From Accumulibacter sp. (lineage in GTDB: Bacteria; Pseudomonadota; Gammaproteobacteria; Burkholderiales; Rhodocyclaceae): DNA of 6,437 nucleotides. Position numbers and translations under genes: made by a program. Under the pieces are notes generated by a model. It ran no database searches, was not told the DNA's origin, and worked only from the letters and a program-made list of their open reading frames with translations. The stretch is taken from positions 1 to 6,437 of the forward strand of contig JAISNE010000003.1 in assembly GCA_031276375.1 (NCBI GenBank). The letters run 5' to 3'. Position 1 is the first letter of the stretch. Each line of letters opens with the position of its first letter. Positions 1 through 5,983 of the stretch are shown here, one piece after another.

Positions 1-661
1 TCGATAGCCGCGCCTTCATGTCGCGAAGGCGCTCGATCGCCTCATCGCGATCCTTGATCCGCGTTTCGTACTTTTCTTTCAGGGATTGCTCGGCGAGATC
101 CTTTTCAAGCGCCATCCGCCGCAAGCCGTTCCTCAGTTCGTCGCGCTCCTTTTCGATTGCGCTCACCGCCTCGGCGAGCGCGAGTTTTTTCTCGGCCTCG
201 ATGGCGCCGAGCCTGGCCTGCAAGGCTTGCACCTCCGCGTCCTTCGCGGCGGTGGCTTTCTGCAGTTCGTTCAAGGATTTCGCTTCGGCAAGCTGGATGG
301 CGGCCTGCCGGTCATGCCGGGCCTGCTCAAGTTCGTTCGCCAGCGTGTCGCGCTCTTTTTCCACCGCGCTCAAGGCCTCGGCCACGGCAAGTTTCCGCGC
401 GACCTCCCCGGCGTCGAGCCTGGCCTTCAGTTCCTGAATCTCGGCGTCCCTGGCGGAAGCTGCCTTCTGCAATTCACCGGCGACCCTGGCCTGGGCGAGT
501 TCGATGGCGTTCTGCTTGTCCCGCTCGGCCAACGCCAGCCGCTCGCGCAACTGCTTTTCGAAATCGCGGTCACGCACCTGCTTCAGGATATCCGCATACC
601 CCGCCTCATCGATCTTGAAGGCTTTCCCGCAATGCGGGCAGATGATTTCATGCATGTCCAT
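1..661 (-). CDS. DUF2130 family coiled-coil protein, N-terminal part (3' end beyond window)
   Basis: This is the first 220 codons of a protein continuing past the left edge. It opens MDMHEIICPHCGKAFKIDEA, a short zinc-ribbon-like head with one CxxC pair (C8, C11), then becomes a highly charged Ala/Glu/Lys/Arg-rich heptad coiled coil from about residue 30 to the edge. The head, the coiled coil and the ERLRDMKARLS motif at the edge match my recollection of DUF2130 proteins, usually a little over 400 residues, whose conserved C-terminal domain would lie outside the window. Family function is not established; a nuclease-like fold has been suggested for the C-terminal domain. The coiled coil holds a 69-residue tandem duplication. 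The start is chosen because GGGAG lies a few bases upstream and the CPHC head follows at once; M3 is a possible alternative. No signal peptide or membrane segment is seen, so it is probably cytoplasmic. It is separated from the next gene by more than 1 kb of repeats and so probably has its own promoter. Confidence 0.85.
   Translation of the reverse strand, partial: MDMHEIICPHCGKAFKIDEAGYADILKQVRDRDFEKQLRERLALAERDKQNAIELAQARVAGELQKAASARDAEIQELKARLDAGEVARKLAVAEALSAVEKERDTLANELEQARHDRQAAIQLAEAKSLNELQKATAAKDAEVQALQARLGAIEAEKKLALAEAVSAIEKERDELRNGLRRMALEKDLAEQSLKEKYETRIKDRDEAIERLRDMKARLS
116..520 (-). repeat. Tandem 69-residue (207-bp) coding duplication in the DUF2130 coiled coil
   Basis: Residues 48-116 and 117-182 align with a constant offset of 69. 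DKQNAIELAQ pairs with DRQAAIQLAE, ELQKAASARDAEIQ with ELQKATAAKDAEVQ, LAVAEALSAVEKERD with LALAEAVSAIEKERD. Unit 1 spans about 314-520 and unit 2 about 116-313. The second copy fades after residue 182. This points to growth of the coiled coil by segmental duplication rather than heptad resemblance alone, because the similarity covers specific non-heptad residues. Confidence 0.75.
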
Positions 662-1147
662 GCTTCTCCCGTCTTCGTCAAAAATTGCGCGGGCATCTCC
701 GGAACGGTTCCTCGCGCTTCGATCGCCGCGGTCCGGCAGGCATGCCGGTTCTTTGCGGGATCGGTTCCGGCGGCGCTTTCATTAGACTGTGTAAAACCGC
801 TCTCGCATATTGGAAGCATAACATAAGAATAGGACGAAGGAATGCAGGCGATATCCCGGAAACAGGCCGTGGGCAACTCATTGCGTCCGATCGCCCGGCC
901 ACGGCAACGCCGGGTCTTCTTCAACCTGAAACCGCGGTTGGACGCGCTCGGGTGTGCTGTTCCGGAGTGGGCTGGCGCGGCGCGCGCGAGCGCGTAACGG
1001 CCTCACCCGATGGGGGAGCCGATGAAAAAGAAAGAAACTTTGCCATCAGGGGGCTTCCATCAAAAAAACGAGGGGCCAACCGCGGTTTCCAGGTTCATGC
1101 TCCAACGCCGCGAACATTTCCGGGATACCTTTCTCGAAGGCGGTTTC
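662..1147. other. Gene-free stretch upstream of the DUF2130 gene
   Basis: I see no convincing gene here. Open frames on both strands are rich in Arg, Gly, Pro and Ser and look like non-coding GC-rich translation. An AT-richer patch at about 781-840 is the likeliest place for the promoter of the DUF2130 gene; TCTAAT on the minus strand could be a -10, but no good -35 sits at the right distance. A short palindrome (CCGGCA-GGCA-TGCCGG) lies near 732-747. Confidence 0.5.
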
Positions 1148-1241
1148 ATACCAAGTTGCGCTCAATAGGCCGTAATACTCAAGTCCGACGTGTCAAACTT
1201 TCGGTCATTCCTGGCGTATCACGATGGCCTGACCGCGCCGT
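1148..1241 (+). repeat. MITE-like repeat, copy B
   Basis: Copy B starts with the terminal sequence ATACCAAGTTGCGCTCAA and carries the shared core CAAGTCCGACG, then TTTCGGTCATT and GGCGTATCACGATGG. It ends in TGACCGCGCCGT instead of the TGACYGCAACTTKGTAT end of copies A and E. The first base of the cloverleaf palindrome follows immediately. The internal stem is 1173-1178 with 1190-1195. No reading frame of note is carried, so it would be non-autonomous if mobile. Confidence 0.65.
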
Positions 1242-1323
1242 AAGGTAGGGGGAGCTTCCAGCTCCCCACGGGCGCGGCAAGCGCCCGTTCAAACAAGGGG
1301 GAGCAGGATGCTCCCCCTACCTT
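1242..1323. repeat. Cloverleaf-shaped nested palindrome
   Basis: A 6-bp outer stem (AAGGTA 1242-1247 with TACCTT 1318-1323) encloses three hairpins. Hairpin 1 is GGGGAGCT/AGCTCCCC (1249-1256 with 1260-1267, loop TCC). Hairpin 2 is ACGGGCGC/GCGCCCGT (1268-1275 with 1281-1288, loop GGCAA). Hairpin 3 is GGGGGAGCA/TGCTCCCCC (1297-1305 with 1309-1317, loop GGA). An alternative fold pairs 1242-1255 with 1310-1323 as a perfect 14-bp stem. It is not a tRNA, as arm lengths and conserved tRNA bases do not fit. It resembles composite REP-type palindromes. It lacks a U tract, so it is not a clean terminator. Confidence 0.8.
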
Positions 1324-1370
1324 GGGCCGCGCTCCGCGAAAAAAGGGGGGATTGCCGAGGTTGCGCCGTC
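1324..1370. other. Spacer between cloverleaf palindrome and half-copy D
   Basis: This short unassigned spacer contains an A6G6 homopolymer pair at about 1339-1350. I see no gene or known repeat in it. Confidence 0.4.
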
Positions 1371-1433
1371 ATGACCGGAATCTCGACTCGTCGGACTTGA
1401 GTATCAACGTCCTGTCGAGCGCAGCCTGGTTTC
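1371..1433 (-). repeat. MITE-like repeat, left half-copy D (reverse orientation)
   Basis: On the minus strand it reads AAACCAGGCTGCGCTC..., then the TGATACTCAAGTCCGACG core and GATTCCGGTCAT, where the resemblance stops. It therefore carries the left terminal repeat and core but not the right half. Its left terminus abuts half-copy E in head-to-tail arrangement. The internal stem is 1384-1389 with 1401-1406, with one mismatch and G-T wobbles. Confidence 0.55.
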
Positions 1434-1476
1434 ATACCAAGTTGCGGTCAAGCCATCGTGATACGCCAAAAATGAC
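1434..1476 (-). repeat. MITE-like repeat, right half-copy E (reverse orientation)
   Basis: It starts ATACCAAGTTGCGGTCAA, the right terminal inverted repeat seen from outside. This matches the left terminus of copy B at 17 of 18 positions. It continues with the reverse complement of TTTTTGGCGTATCACGATGGC and stops at AATGAC, the point at which half-copy D begins its similarity. D plus E therefore hold one full unit in permuted order. Confidence 0.55.
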
Positions 1477-1635
1477 GGCGGTGCGCGAAGCCCAAGGCTC
1501 GCATTGCGGGCGCGCGATAACGAACCGTGCCCGGAATCACCGGGGTTCGTGGCCCGAACAGACGTGGATGACGCTTTGTCGTTCCAGAAAACCCAAGCGC
1601 CGCATCGATTGCCACATCGCGCCGCCCGAGCGACG
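1477..1635. other. Unassigned spacer between repeat copies E and C
   Basis: About 160 bases of GC-rich sequence with no recognisable gene, terminator or repeat copy. Translations in both directions are Arg/Pro/Ala-rich and show no family resemblance. Confidence 0.4.
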
Positions 1636-1743
1636 ACGGCGCGGTCAAACCCTCGGGATACGCCAAGAAACGACCGGAATCCCGATGCGTCGGACTTCGG
1701 ACTTGCGCATCAACAACGGCTTGTCGAGCGCAACTTGGTTTCA
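1636..1743 (-). repeat. MITE-like repeat, copy C, overlapping the end of the helicase gene
   Basis: On the minus strand it reads TGAAACCAAGTTGCGCTCGA, then TTGATGCGCAAGTCCGA, CGCATCGGGATTCCGGTC, TTGGCGTATCCCGAGG and TTTGACCGCGCCGT. It has an extra tandem CGGACTT in the core. Its right end is the GACCGCGCCGT type shared with copy B. Its left terminus appears to include the TGA stop codon of the helicase-nuclease gene at 1741-1743. The internal stem is 1683-1688 with 1707-1712. Confidence 0.65.
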
Positions 1744-4700
1744 GTCTTGCGTCCACTCCACTTCGACCAGCGCCGCGTCGGCGAACAGCAACGCGCCGCG
1801 CACCGCGCGCCCCGGATACATGGCGGCGACCGCTCGGCAATAGCCGGCGACTTGCGTCCGATAGCCGGCGATGCGCGGGGTGTCGCTGACCGAGCCTTTG
1901 TAGTCGAGCACCCACAGCCCGTCGGCGAATTCGACCAGCCGGTCGATGCGCAGCAGCGCGCCGGCGCCGTCGGCGAGTTCGACTTCGTTCCAGGCCCGGC
2001 GATAGAGTTCCGGAGCGAAGAAGCGCCGCAGGTGCGCGGCGGCGAGCAGGCGTTCGGCAACCGGCAGCGCGCGCCGGTACTCGTCCTCGCCGAAACCGAG
2101 CGTTTTCCGCCATGCCGCACCATCATCATCATCATCGCCGCCGCCGCCCTGCGTGCGGTGTTCGAGCAGGGCGTGCAGCAAAATGCCGAAGCGTTCGCCG
2201 TCCCCCGCCTCGGGCCGGCGCTCGCCGACCGCCGGCAGGGCGGCGATTGCCGCCGCCGTTTTCCCCGGCGGCGGCGGATCGTTCGGCAGCGCGGCGGTGG
2301 GCAAGGTGTCGCCGTGGACGCCGGGGCTTCCCAGTTTGGCGAGCGCCGCTTCCAGCAGACGGTATGGCGTGGCGCCGCTCTTTCGGCCGCTGGCGATGCC
2401 GCTGGCGATGAATACCTGGCGCGCCCGCGTCAGCGCCACGTAGAGCAGGTTCAGTTCTTCCCGCCGCGCGGCGGCCGCTTCGCTTTCGAACAGTTCCCGG
2501 AAGGCCGCGCCGCGGTCTTCCTTGCGGCCGTAAAAGGAAAAATGGCGCGGCGCGTCGTCGTCCGGAGGCCAGTCGACGAGCACGTCCCAGGGGTTCGCGC
2601 CGCGCGGCGAATCGTTGGCGCCAAGCAGCCAGACGATCGGCGCTTCGAGTCCCTTGGCGCCGTGGATGGTGAGAATGCGCACGCGGCCCGCGTCATCTTC
2701 CCGCGCCTGTTCCGTCTCGATCCGTCCCTCGTCCGGCGCGTCGCTTAGGTCGGCCTCGCGCAGTTCGCGCAGGGCGTCGATGAAACGCGGCAGGCTCGGG
2801 TAGCGTCCGCCGTCGAGGTCGAGCGCCAAGAGCGGCAGCGCGCGCAGGTTGGCTTCGACCGCCGGCGCGGCGGCCGCCGGAACCGCCAGGCGATAGCGCG
2901 CCAGCACTTCGCCCTGATGGTAGACGCGGTCGAGCAGATCGTGCACCGGCAGCCGCCCGGCGATGCGCTGCCAGTCGCCGAGCAGGCGCGCCGCCCGGAG
3001 CAGGCGCGGCGCGGCGGGGGATGCCTCGACCAGGACCAGGAGACACGGCCACCAGGCCGCGCCGGGGGCGCGCTCGGCGACGGCGGCGGCCAGCGCCGCC
3101 AGATCCTGATCGCCACAGGCGAACAGCGGCGAGCGCAGCACCTGCGCCAGCTTCAGGTCGTCGGCCGGCGTCACCAGGAATTCGAGCAAGGCGACGATGT
3201 CGCGCACTTCCAGCGTGTCGAGCAGGCCGCCGCGCGAACCGGCGTCGAAGGGAATCTCCGCCGCCGCCAGCGCGCGCTCATAGCATGCCAGATGCGTGCG
3301 CGAGCGAATCAGCAGCATGAAATCGCCATAACGCGCGGCGCGCCGGGAAGGGATGGAGACAGGGACGCCGGCCACGCTTCCGGCGTCGATTTGCCACGCC
3401 GGGGCGTCGCGCCCGACGATTCCGGCGATTTTCGCCGCCAGCGCCGCGGCTTCCTCGCGGCGGCGCAGATCCTCTGGCTCGACGTCCGCTTCGGTCAGCG
3501 GATTGCGCAAGCCCTGCCGCTCCGGCGCGGCTTCTTCTTCGGCGCGCGCGCAAAGCGGCAGCAACTCGACTCGGCCGGGCAGTCCGCCGGCCAGCGAGGA
3601 TTGCGCGCGAAACGGCTGGAACTCCGGCTGTTCGAGAAACAGCGCATTGACCACGTCGATGATGGGGCGCGCGTTGCGCCGCGTTTTGTCCTGTTCGCAC
3701 CGCGCCGCGCCGAACCCATGTTGCAGGAGATCGGCGGCCACCGAGAAGAGGCGAGGCTCGGCGCGGCGGAAACGGTAAATCGACTGTTTGGGATCGCCGA
3801 CCATGAACACGCGCGGACGCTCCGCGTCCGAGTAAGCGTCGAACCAGGCGCGCAGGATCTGCCATTGCAGCGGGTTGGTATCCTGGAATTCGTCGAGCAG
3901 CACGTGCCGGTAGCGCGCGTCGAGACGCGCTTGCAGGAAAGCCGCCGTATCGCCGTCGCGCAGCAGGCGCAGCACTTGCCATTCGGCATCGGTGAAATCG
4001 ATCTGCCGGCGCGCGCGCTTGAACGCTTCGACATGCGCCAGAAAGGCGGCGAACACGGTATACGCATGGCGGTTGAAAGACAGGACGCGCTCGGCGGCCT
4101 GCCGTTCCAGGACGCTCACGATGCGCTCCCCGAGCCGCGCGTGCAAATCGAGGAAACGCGCCGCGCCCGCCGGCGTGAATCGCTTGTCGAGCGTCGCGCC
4201 GGGCTTTCTCACCCGCACGGTGTCGTCCTTGGTCAGCAGCGCGGCGCGCAAGCCGGCAAACAGCGCCTCGTCATTCCGCCCGCCGGAGTCCAGGAGCGCG
4301 CGCAGACCCGCGGCCGCGTCCTGATCGCTCCTTGGCCCATCCTTTTCGAGAAAGCCGAGGTAGGCCTGAACGTCGCTCTCCCAATCCTCCGCGAAAAATC
4401 CGCCCAGCGCCTCGCCCGGCGCGCCCGCGCCAAGCCGTTCGCGCAGCGTGGCCGCAAGGCAGTCCGCGAGCGCCGCGCCGCTCTTGCCGGCCGCCATTCC
4501 CAGCGCCAGCCATTCGCCGCGGCGATCGTGCGAGCGCCGCATCAAGCAGCGCGCCGATTCCAGCCCGGCGCTGCCGAGCAGCGCGACGAAGGCGCGCGTC
4601 GCCTCGCTTTCCGGACGCTTCGCCAGTTCGGCGGCGAACGATTGCCACAATTCGTCGAACAGGCGCGAATCGAATTCGGCCAGCGTCGCTCCGGCAAGAT

Positions 4701-5106
4701 TGGCCGACAACGGCGCGGCGCTCACCAGTTGCAGGAACCAGCCGTGGAAGGTGTTGACGCAAAGCGCCGGCTGCGCCGTCAGAACGGCTTCATACAGCCC
4801 GCGCGCCGCGCGCGAAAGCGCCTCGTCCGGCGTCAGGCCGCGCTCTTCGAGAAACGCCGCGATCTCTGCGTCGCTGCCCGTCGCCAGTTGCCGCAGCCAA
4901 TCGACCACGCGTTCCTCGATTTCGCGCGCCGCCTTGCGCGTGAAGGTAATCGCCAGGATGGCGCCGGGCGCGACGCCAGCCAGCAGCAAGCGCACGATGC
5001 GCGACGCCAGCAGCCACGTCTTGCCGCTGCCGGCGCACGCTTCGACGACGACACTGCGGTTTGGGTCGAGCGCCTGGACGATCAGCGCGGGGAGGGGCTT
5101 GCTCAT
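1741..5106 (-). CDS. UvrD/RecB-type helicase-nuclease (AddA-like exonuclease V beta-type subunit)
   Basis: This is a complete 1121-residue superfamily 1A DNA helicase fused to a RecB-family nuclease. It is expected to unwind and degrade DNA ends during double-strand-break repair in the cytoplasm. Helicase motifs in order are Walker A AGSGKT (25-30), Ia AITFTRKAAREI (52-63), VNTFHGW (117-123), Walker B/II LLDEFQDTNPLQW (403-415), III VGDPKQSIYRFRRA (436-449), V LTIHGAKGLE (812-821) and VI LLYVALTRARQ (887-897). The C-terminal PD-(D/E)XK domain has H978, D1055, D1068 and K1070, then GYRTQVAGY. The D-to-D-to-K spacing of 13 and 2 equals that of E. coli RecB (D1067, D1080, K1082), so the nuclease looks active. 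The start is taken at MSKPLPALIV, just before the conserved SVVVEACAGSGKT; an upstream ATG at 5145 would add 13 residues. No strong Shine-Dalgarno is seen. No AddB or RecC partner is adjacent. AddA versus RecB assignment stays open, so no symbol is given. Confidence 0.9.
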   Translation of the reverse strand: MSKPLPALIVQALDPNRSVVVEACAGSGKTWLLASRIVRLLLAGVAPGAILAITFTRKAAREIEERVVDWLRQLATGSDAEIAAFLEERGLTPDEALSRAARGLYEAVLTAQPALCVNTFHGWFLQLVSAAPLSANLAGATLAEFDSRLFDELWQSFAAELAKRPESEATRAFVALLGSAGLESARCLMRRSHDRRGEWLALGMAAGKSGAALADCLAATLRERLGAGAPGEALGGFFAEDWESDVQAYLGFLEKDGPRSDQDAAAGLRALLDSGGRNDEALFAGLRAALLTKDDTVRVRKPGATLDKRFTPAGAARFLDLHARLGERIVSVLERQAAERVLSFNRHAYTVFAAFLAHVEAFKRARRQIDFTDAEWQVLRLLRDGDTAAFLQARLDARYRHVLLDEFQDTNPLQWQILRAWFDAYSDAERPRVFMVGDPKQSIYRFRRAEPRLFSVAADLLQHGFGAARCEQDKTRRNARPIIDVVNALFLEQPEFQPFRAQSSLAGGLPGRVELLPLCARAEEEAAPERQGLRNPLTEADVEPEDLRRREEAAALAAKIAGIVGRDAPAWQIDAGSVAGVPVSIPSRRAARYGDFMLLIRSRTHLACYERALAAAEIPFDAGSRGGLLDTLEVRDIVALLEFLVTPADDLKLAQVLRSPLFACGDQDLAALAAAVAERAPGAAWWPCLLVLVEASPAAPRLLRAARLLGDWQRIAGRLPVHDLLDRVYHQGEVLARYRLAVPAAAAPAVEANLRALPLLALDLDGGRYPSLPRFIDALRELREADLSDAPDEGRIETEQAREDDAGRVRILTIHGAKGLEAPIVWLLGANDSPRGANPWDVLVDWPPDDDAPRHFSFYGRKEDRGAAFRELFESEAAAARREELNLLYVALTRARQVFIASGIASGRKSGATPYRLLEAALAKLGSPGVHGDTLPTAALPNDPPPPGKTAAAIAALPAVGERRPEAGDGERFGILLHALLEHRTQGGGGDDDDDGAAWRKTLGFGEDEYRRALPVAERLLAAAHLRRFFAPELYRRAWNEVELADGAGALLRIDRLVEFADGLWVLDYKGSVSDTPRIAGYRTQVAGYCRAVAAMYPGRAVRGALLFADAALVEVEWTQD
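2121..2148. repeat. Trinucleotide microsatellite in the helicase gene (Asp and Gly runs)
   Basis: Five CAT/ATC units followed by four GCC units encode, on the minus strand, a Gly4-Asp5 run at about residues 987-995. It falls in the linker between helicase motif VI and the C-terminal nuclease residues, just after LLHALLEH. Whole-unit slippage there would change only linker length and stay in frame. Confidence 0.8.
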
Positions 5107-5263
5107 TCTTGTATCCGGGTAAAAAAACGCATTGGGCCATCGCATCCGTCAATGTTCCGATCCACGCCCGTGACCGGGCGATCCCGCAAAGCGGGGATCA
5201 CGCCCCGCCCAAGCCGGATTATTCCCCTGAAAAGGGAAGTTTCCAACCGGAGTTCGTCCGGGA
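5107..5263. other. Intergenic region between sugar transferase and helicase genes, with tandem hairpins
   Basis: Three hairpins lie here: CCGGA/TCCGG (5247-5261) just after the sugar transferase stop, GATCCCGC-AAA-GCGGGGATC with one bulge (5180-5199), and CGCCC/GGGCG (5165-5180) directly adjoining it. None has a U tract on the minus strand, so they are REP-like or Rho-independent-poor structures that could limit read-through from the sugar transferase. TTGACG on the minus strand (5147-5152) could be a -35 for the helicase gene, but no good -10 follows at normal spacing. Confidence 0.5.
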
Positions 5264-5824
5264 TCAATGCGACACGCCGTCCCGCCGGGCAACCCGAAGC
5301 ACGGTCAGCCACAGAATCCACAGGTCGAACCCAAAAGAGCGGCGGCGCAGATACTCGGCGTCGAGCCTGACTTTCTCGGGAATCGGCAGCTCGTCGCGGC
5401 CGTTGACCTGCGCCCAGCCGGTCAGCCCCGGCCGCAGCGCGTGCACCCCCGCGGCGGTGCGCAGCGCGATCAGATCCTCCTGATTGAACAGCGCCGGGCG
5501 CGGCCCGACCAGGCTCATGTCCCCCTTGAGGATGCTCCAAAGCTGCGGCAACTCATCCAGACTCGTCTGGCGCAGGAATGCCCCGAGGGGCGTCAGGTAC
5601 GCCGCCGGATCCTTCAGCAAATGCGTCGCCACGGTCGGCGCGTCCACCCGCATGCTGCGGAACTTCGGCATTCTGAACAGGACATTGTTCCTGCCCACCC
5701 GATCGGACCAGTACAAGGCCGGCCCGCAGGACGTCAGCCGCACCAAAAAGGCAATGAACAGAATGGGCAAGGCCAGCAACAGCCCGGCGCAGAGGCTCAT
5801 CGCAAAGTCGAACAGGCGTTTCAT
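5264..5824 (-). CDS. Small initiating sugar transferase (PglC/WcaJ-type, Bac_transf family)
   Basis: This complete 186-residue monotopic phosphoglycosyl transferase should move a sugar phosphate from a nucleotide sugar to polyprenyl phosphate, starting O-antigen, capsule or exopolysaccharide assembly at the inner membrane. It opens with the family signature MKRLFDF, followed by one hydrophobic segment (about residues 8-30) containing P20, as in the re-entrant anchor of PglC. Next come SDRVGRNN (40-47), KFRSM (54-58), LDELPQLWSILKGDMS (89-104) with the D90-E91 catalytic dyad, VGPRP (106-110), and PGLTGWAQVNGR (132-143). The length fits stand-alone PglC-like enzymes and lacks the extra N-terminal helices of full WcaJ. 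The conserved first residues fix the start, yet the upstream bases give only AGG one base from the ATG, a poor ribosome site. A MITE-like element ends 11 bp upstream. No other glycan gene is visible. The sugar donor cannot be read from sequence. Confidence 0.92.
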   Translation of the reverse strand: MKRLFDFAMSLCAGLLLALPILFIAFLVRLTSCGPALYWSDRVGRNNVLFRMPKFRSMRVDAPTVATHLLKDPAAYLTPLGAFLRQTSLDELPQLWSILKGDMSLVGPRPALFNQEDLIALRTAAGVHALRPGLTGWAQVNGRDELPIPEKVRLDAEYLRRRSFGFDLWILWLTVLRVARRDGVSH

Positions 5825-5835
5825 CCTGGGCGCTC

Positions 5836-5936
5836 ATACCAGGTTGCGCTCAACAGACCGTCGATACACAAGTCCGACGTATCGGGATTTCGGTCATTTT
5901 TTGGCGCATCACGATGGTTTGACTGCAACTTTGTAT
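5836..5936 (+). repeat. MITE-like repeat, copy A (most complete)
   Basis: This 101-bp unit is bounded by terminal inverted repeats, left ATACCAGGTTGCGCTCA and right (read inward) ATACAAAGTTGCAGTCA, with 13 of 17 positions equal. Inside are a perfect 6-bp hairpin, CGATAC (5862-5867) with GTATCG (5879-5884), and then TTTCGGTCATT and GGCGCATCACGATGG. No obvious target-site duplication flanks it. It lies between the sugar transferase start and whatever promoter serves that gene. Confidence 0.7.
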
Positions 5937-5962
5937 CAGTCCAACGAAGCGGGCGAGACGCG

Positions 5963-5983
5963 ACAGAGGACCGAGGACAGAGG
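5963..5983 (+). repeat. GAGGACA-type heptamer cluster
   Basis: ACAGAGGACCGAGGACAGAG consists of near-tandem copies of GAGGACN. The same heptamer recurs at 6252-6262 in the same orientation and at 6305-6332 in the opposite orientation. Confidence 0.55.

Noticed and set aside
685..1248. A 187-residue plus-strand open frame in the left intergenic region
   Set aside because: Its 3' part is repeat copy B, the rest is Arg/Gly-rich with no recognisable domain or good ribosome site.
1242..1323. Cloverleaf palindrome as a tRNA or tRNA-like gene
   Set aside because: Arm and loop sizes differ from tRNA, there are no T-loop or D-loop consensus bases, and the stems are extreme G/C mirror palindromes typical of REP elements.
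1148..1476. Repeat copies B, D and E as a CRISPR array
   Set aside because: The repeats are about 100 bp with terminal inverted repeats, occur in both orientations and are irregularly spaced; no cas gene is present.
1504..2748. A 414-residue plus-strand open frame crossing repeat copy C and the helicase 3' end
   Set aside because: It starts in intergenic repeat sequence and then mirrors the helicase gene; no family resemblance.
5180..5199. Hairpin downstream of the sugar transferase as an intrinsic terminator
   Set aside because: No U tract follows on the minus strand; listed only as a REP-like hairpin that may affect read-through.
2917..5370. An 817-residue open frame on the plus strand opposite the helicase gene
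   Set aside because: It is the antisense shadow of a high-GC gene; composition is Arg/Gln/Ala-rich, no domain is visible, and the minus strand carries every expected helicase and nuclease motif.
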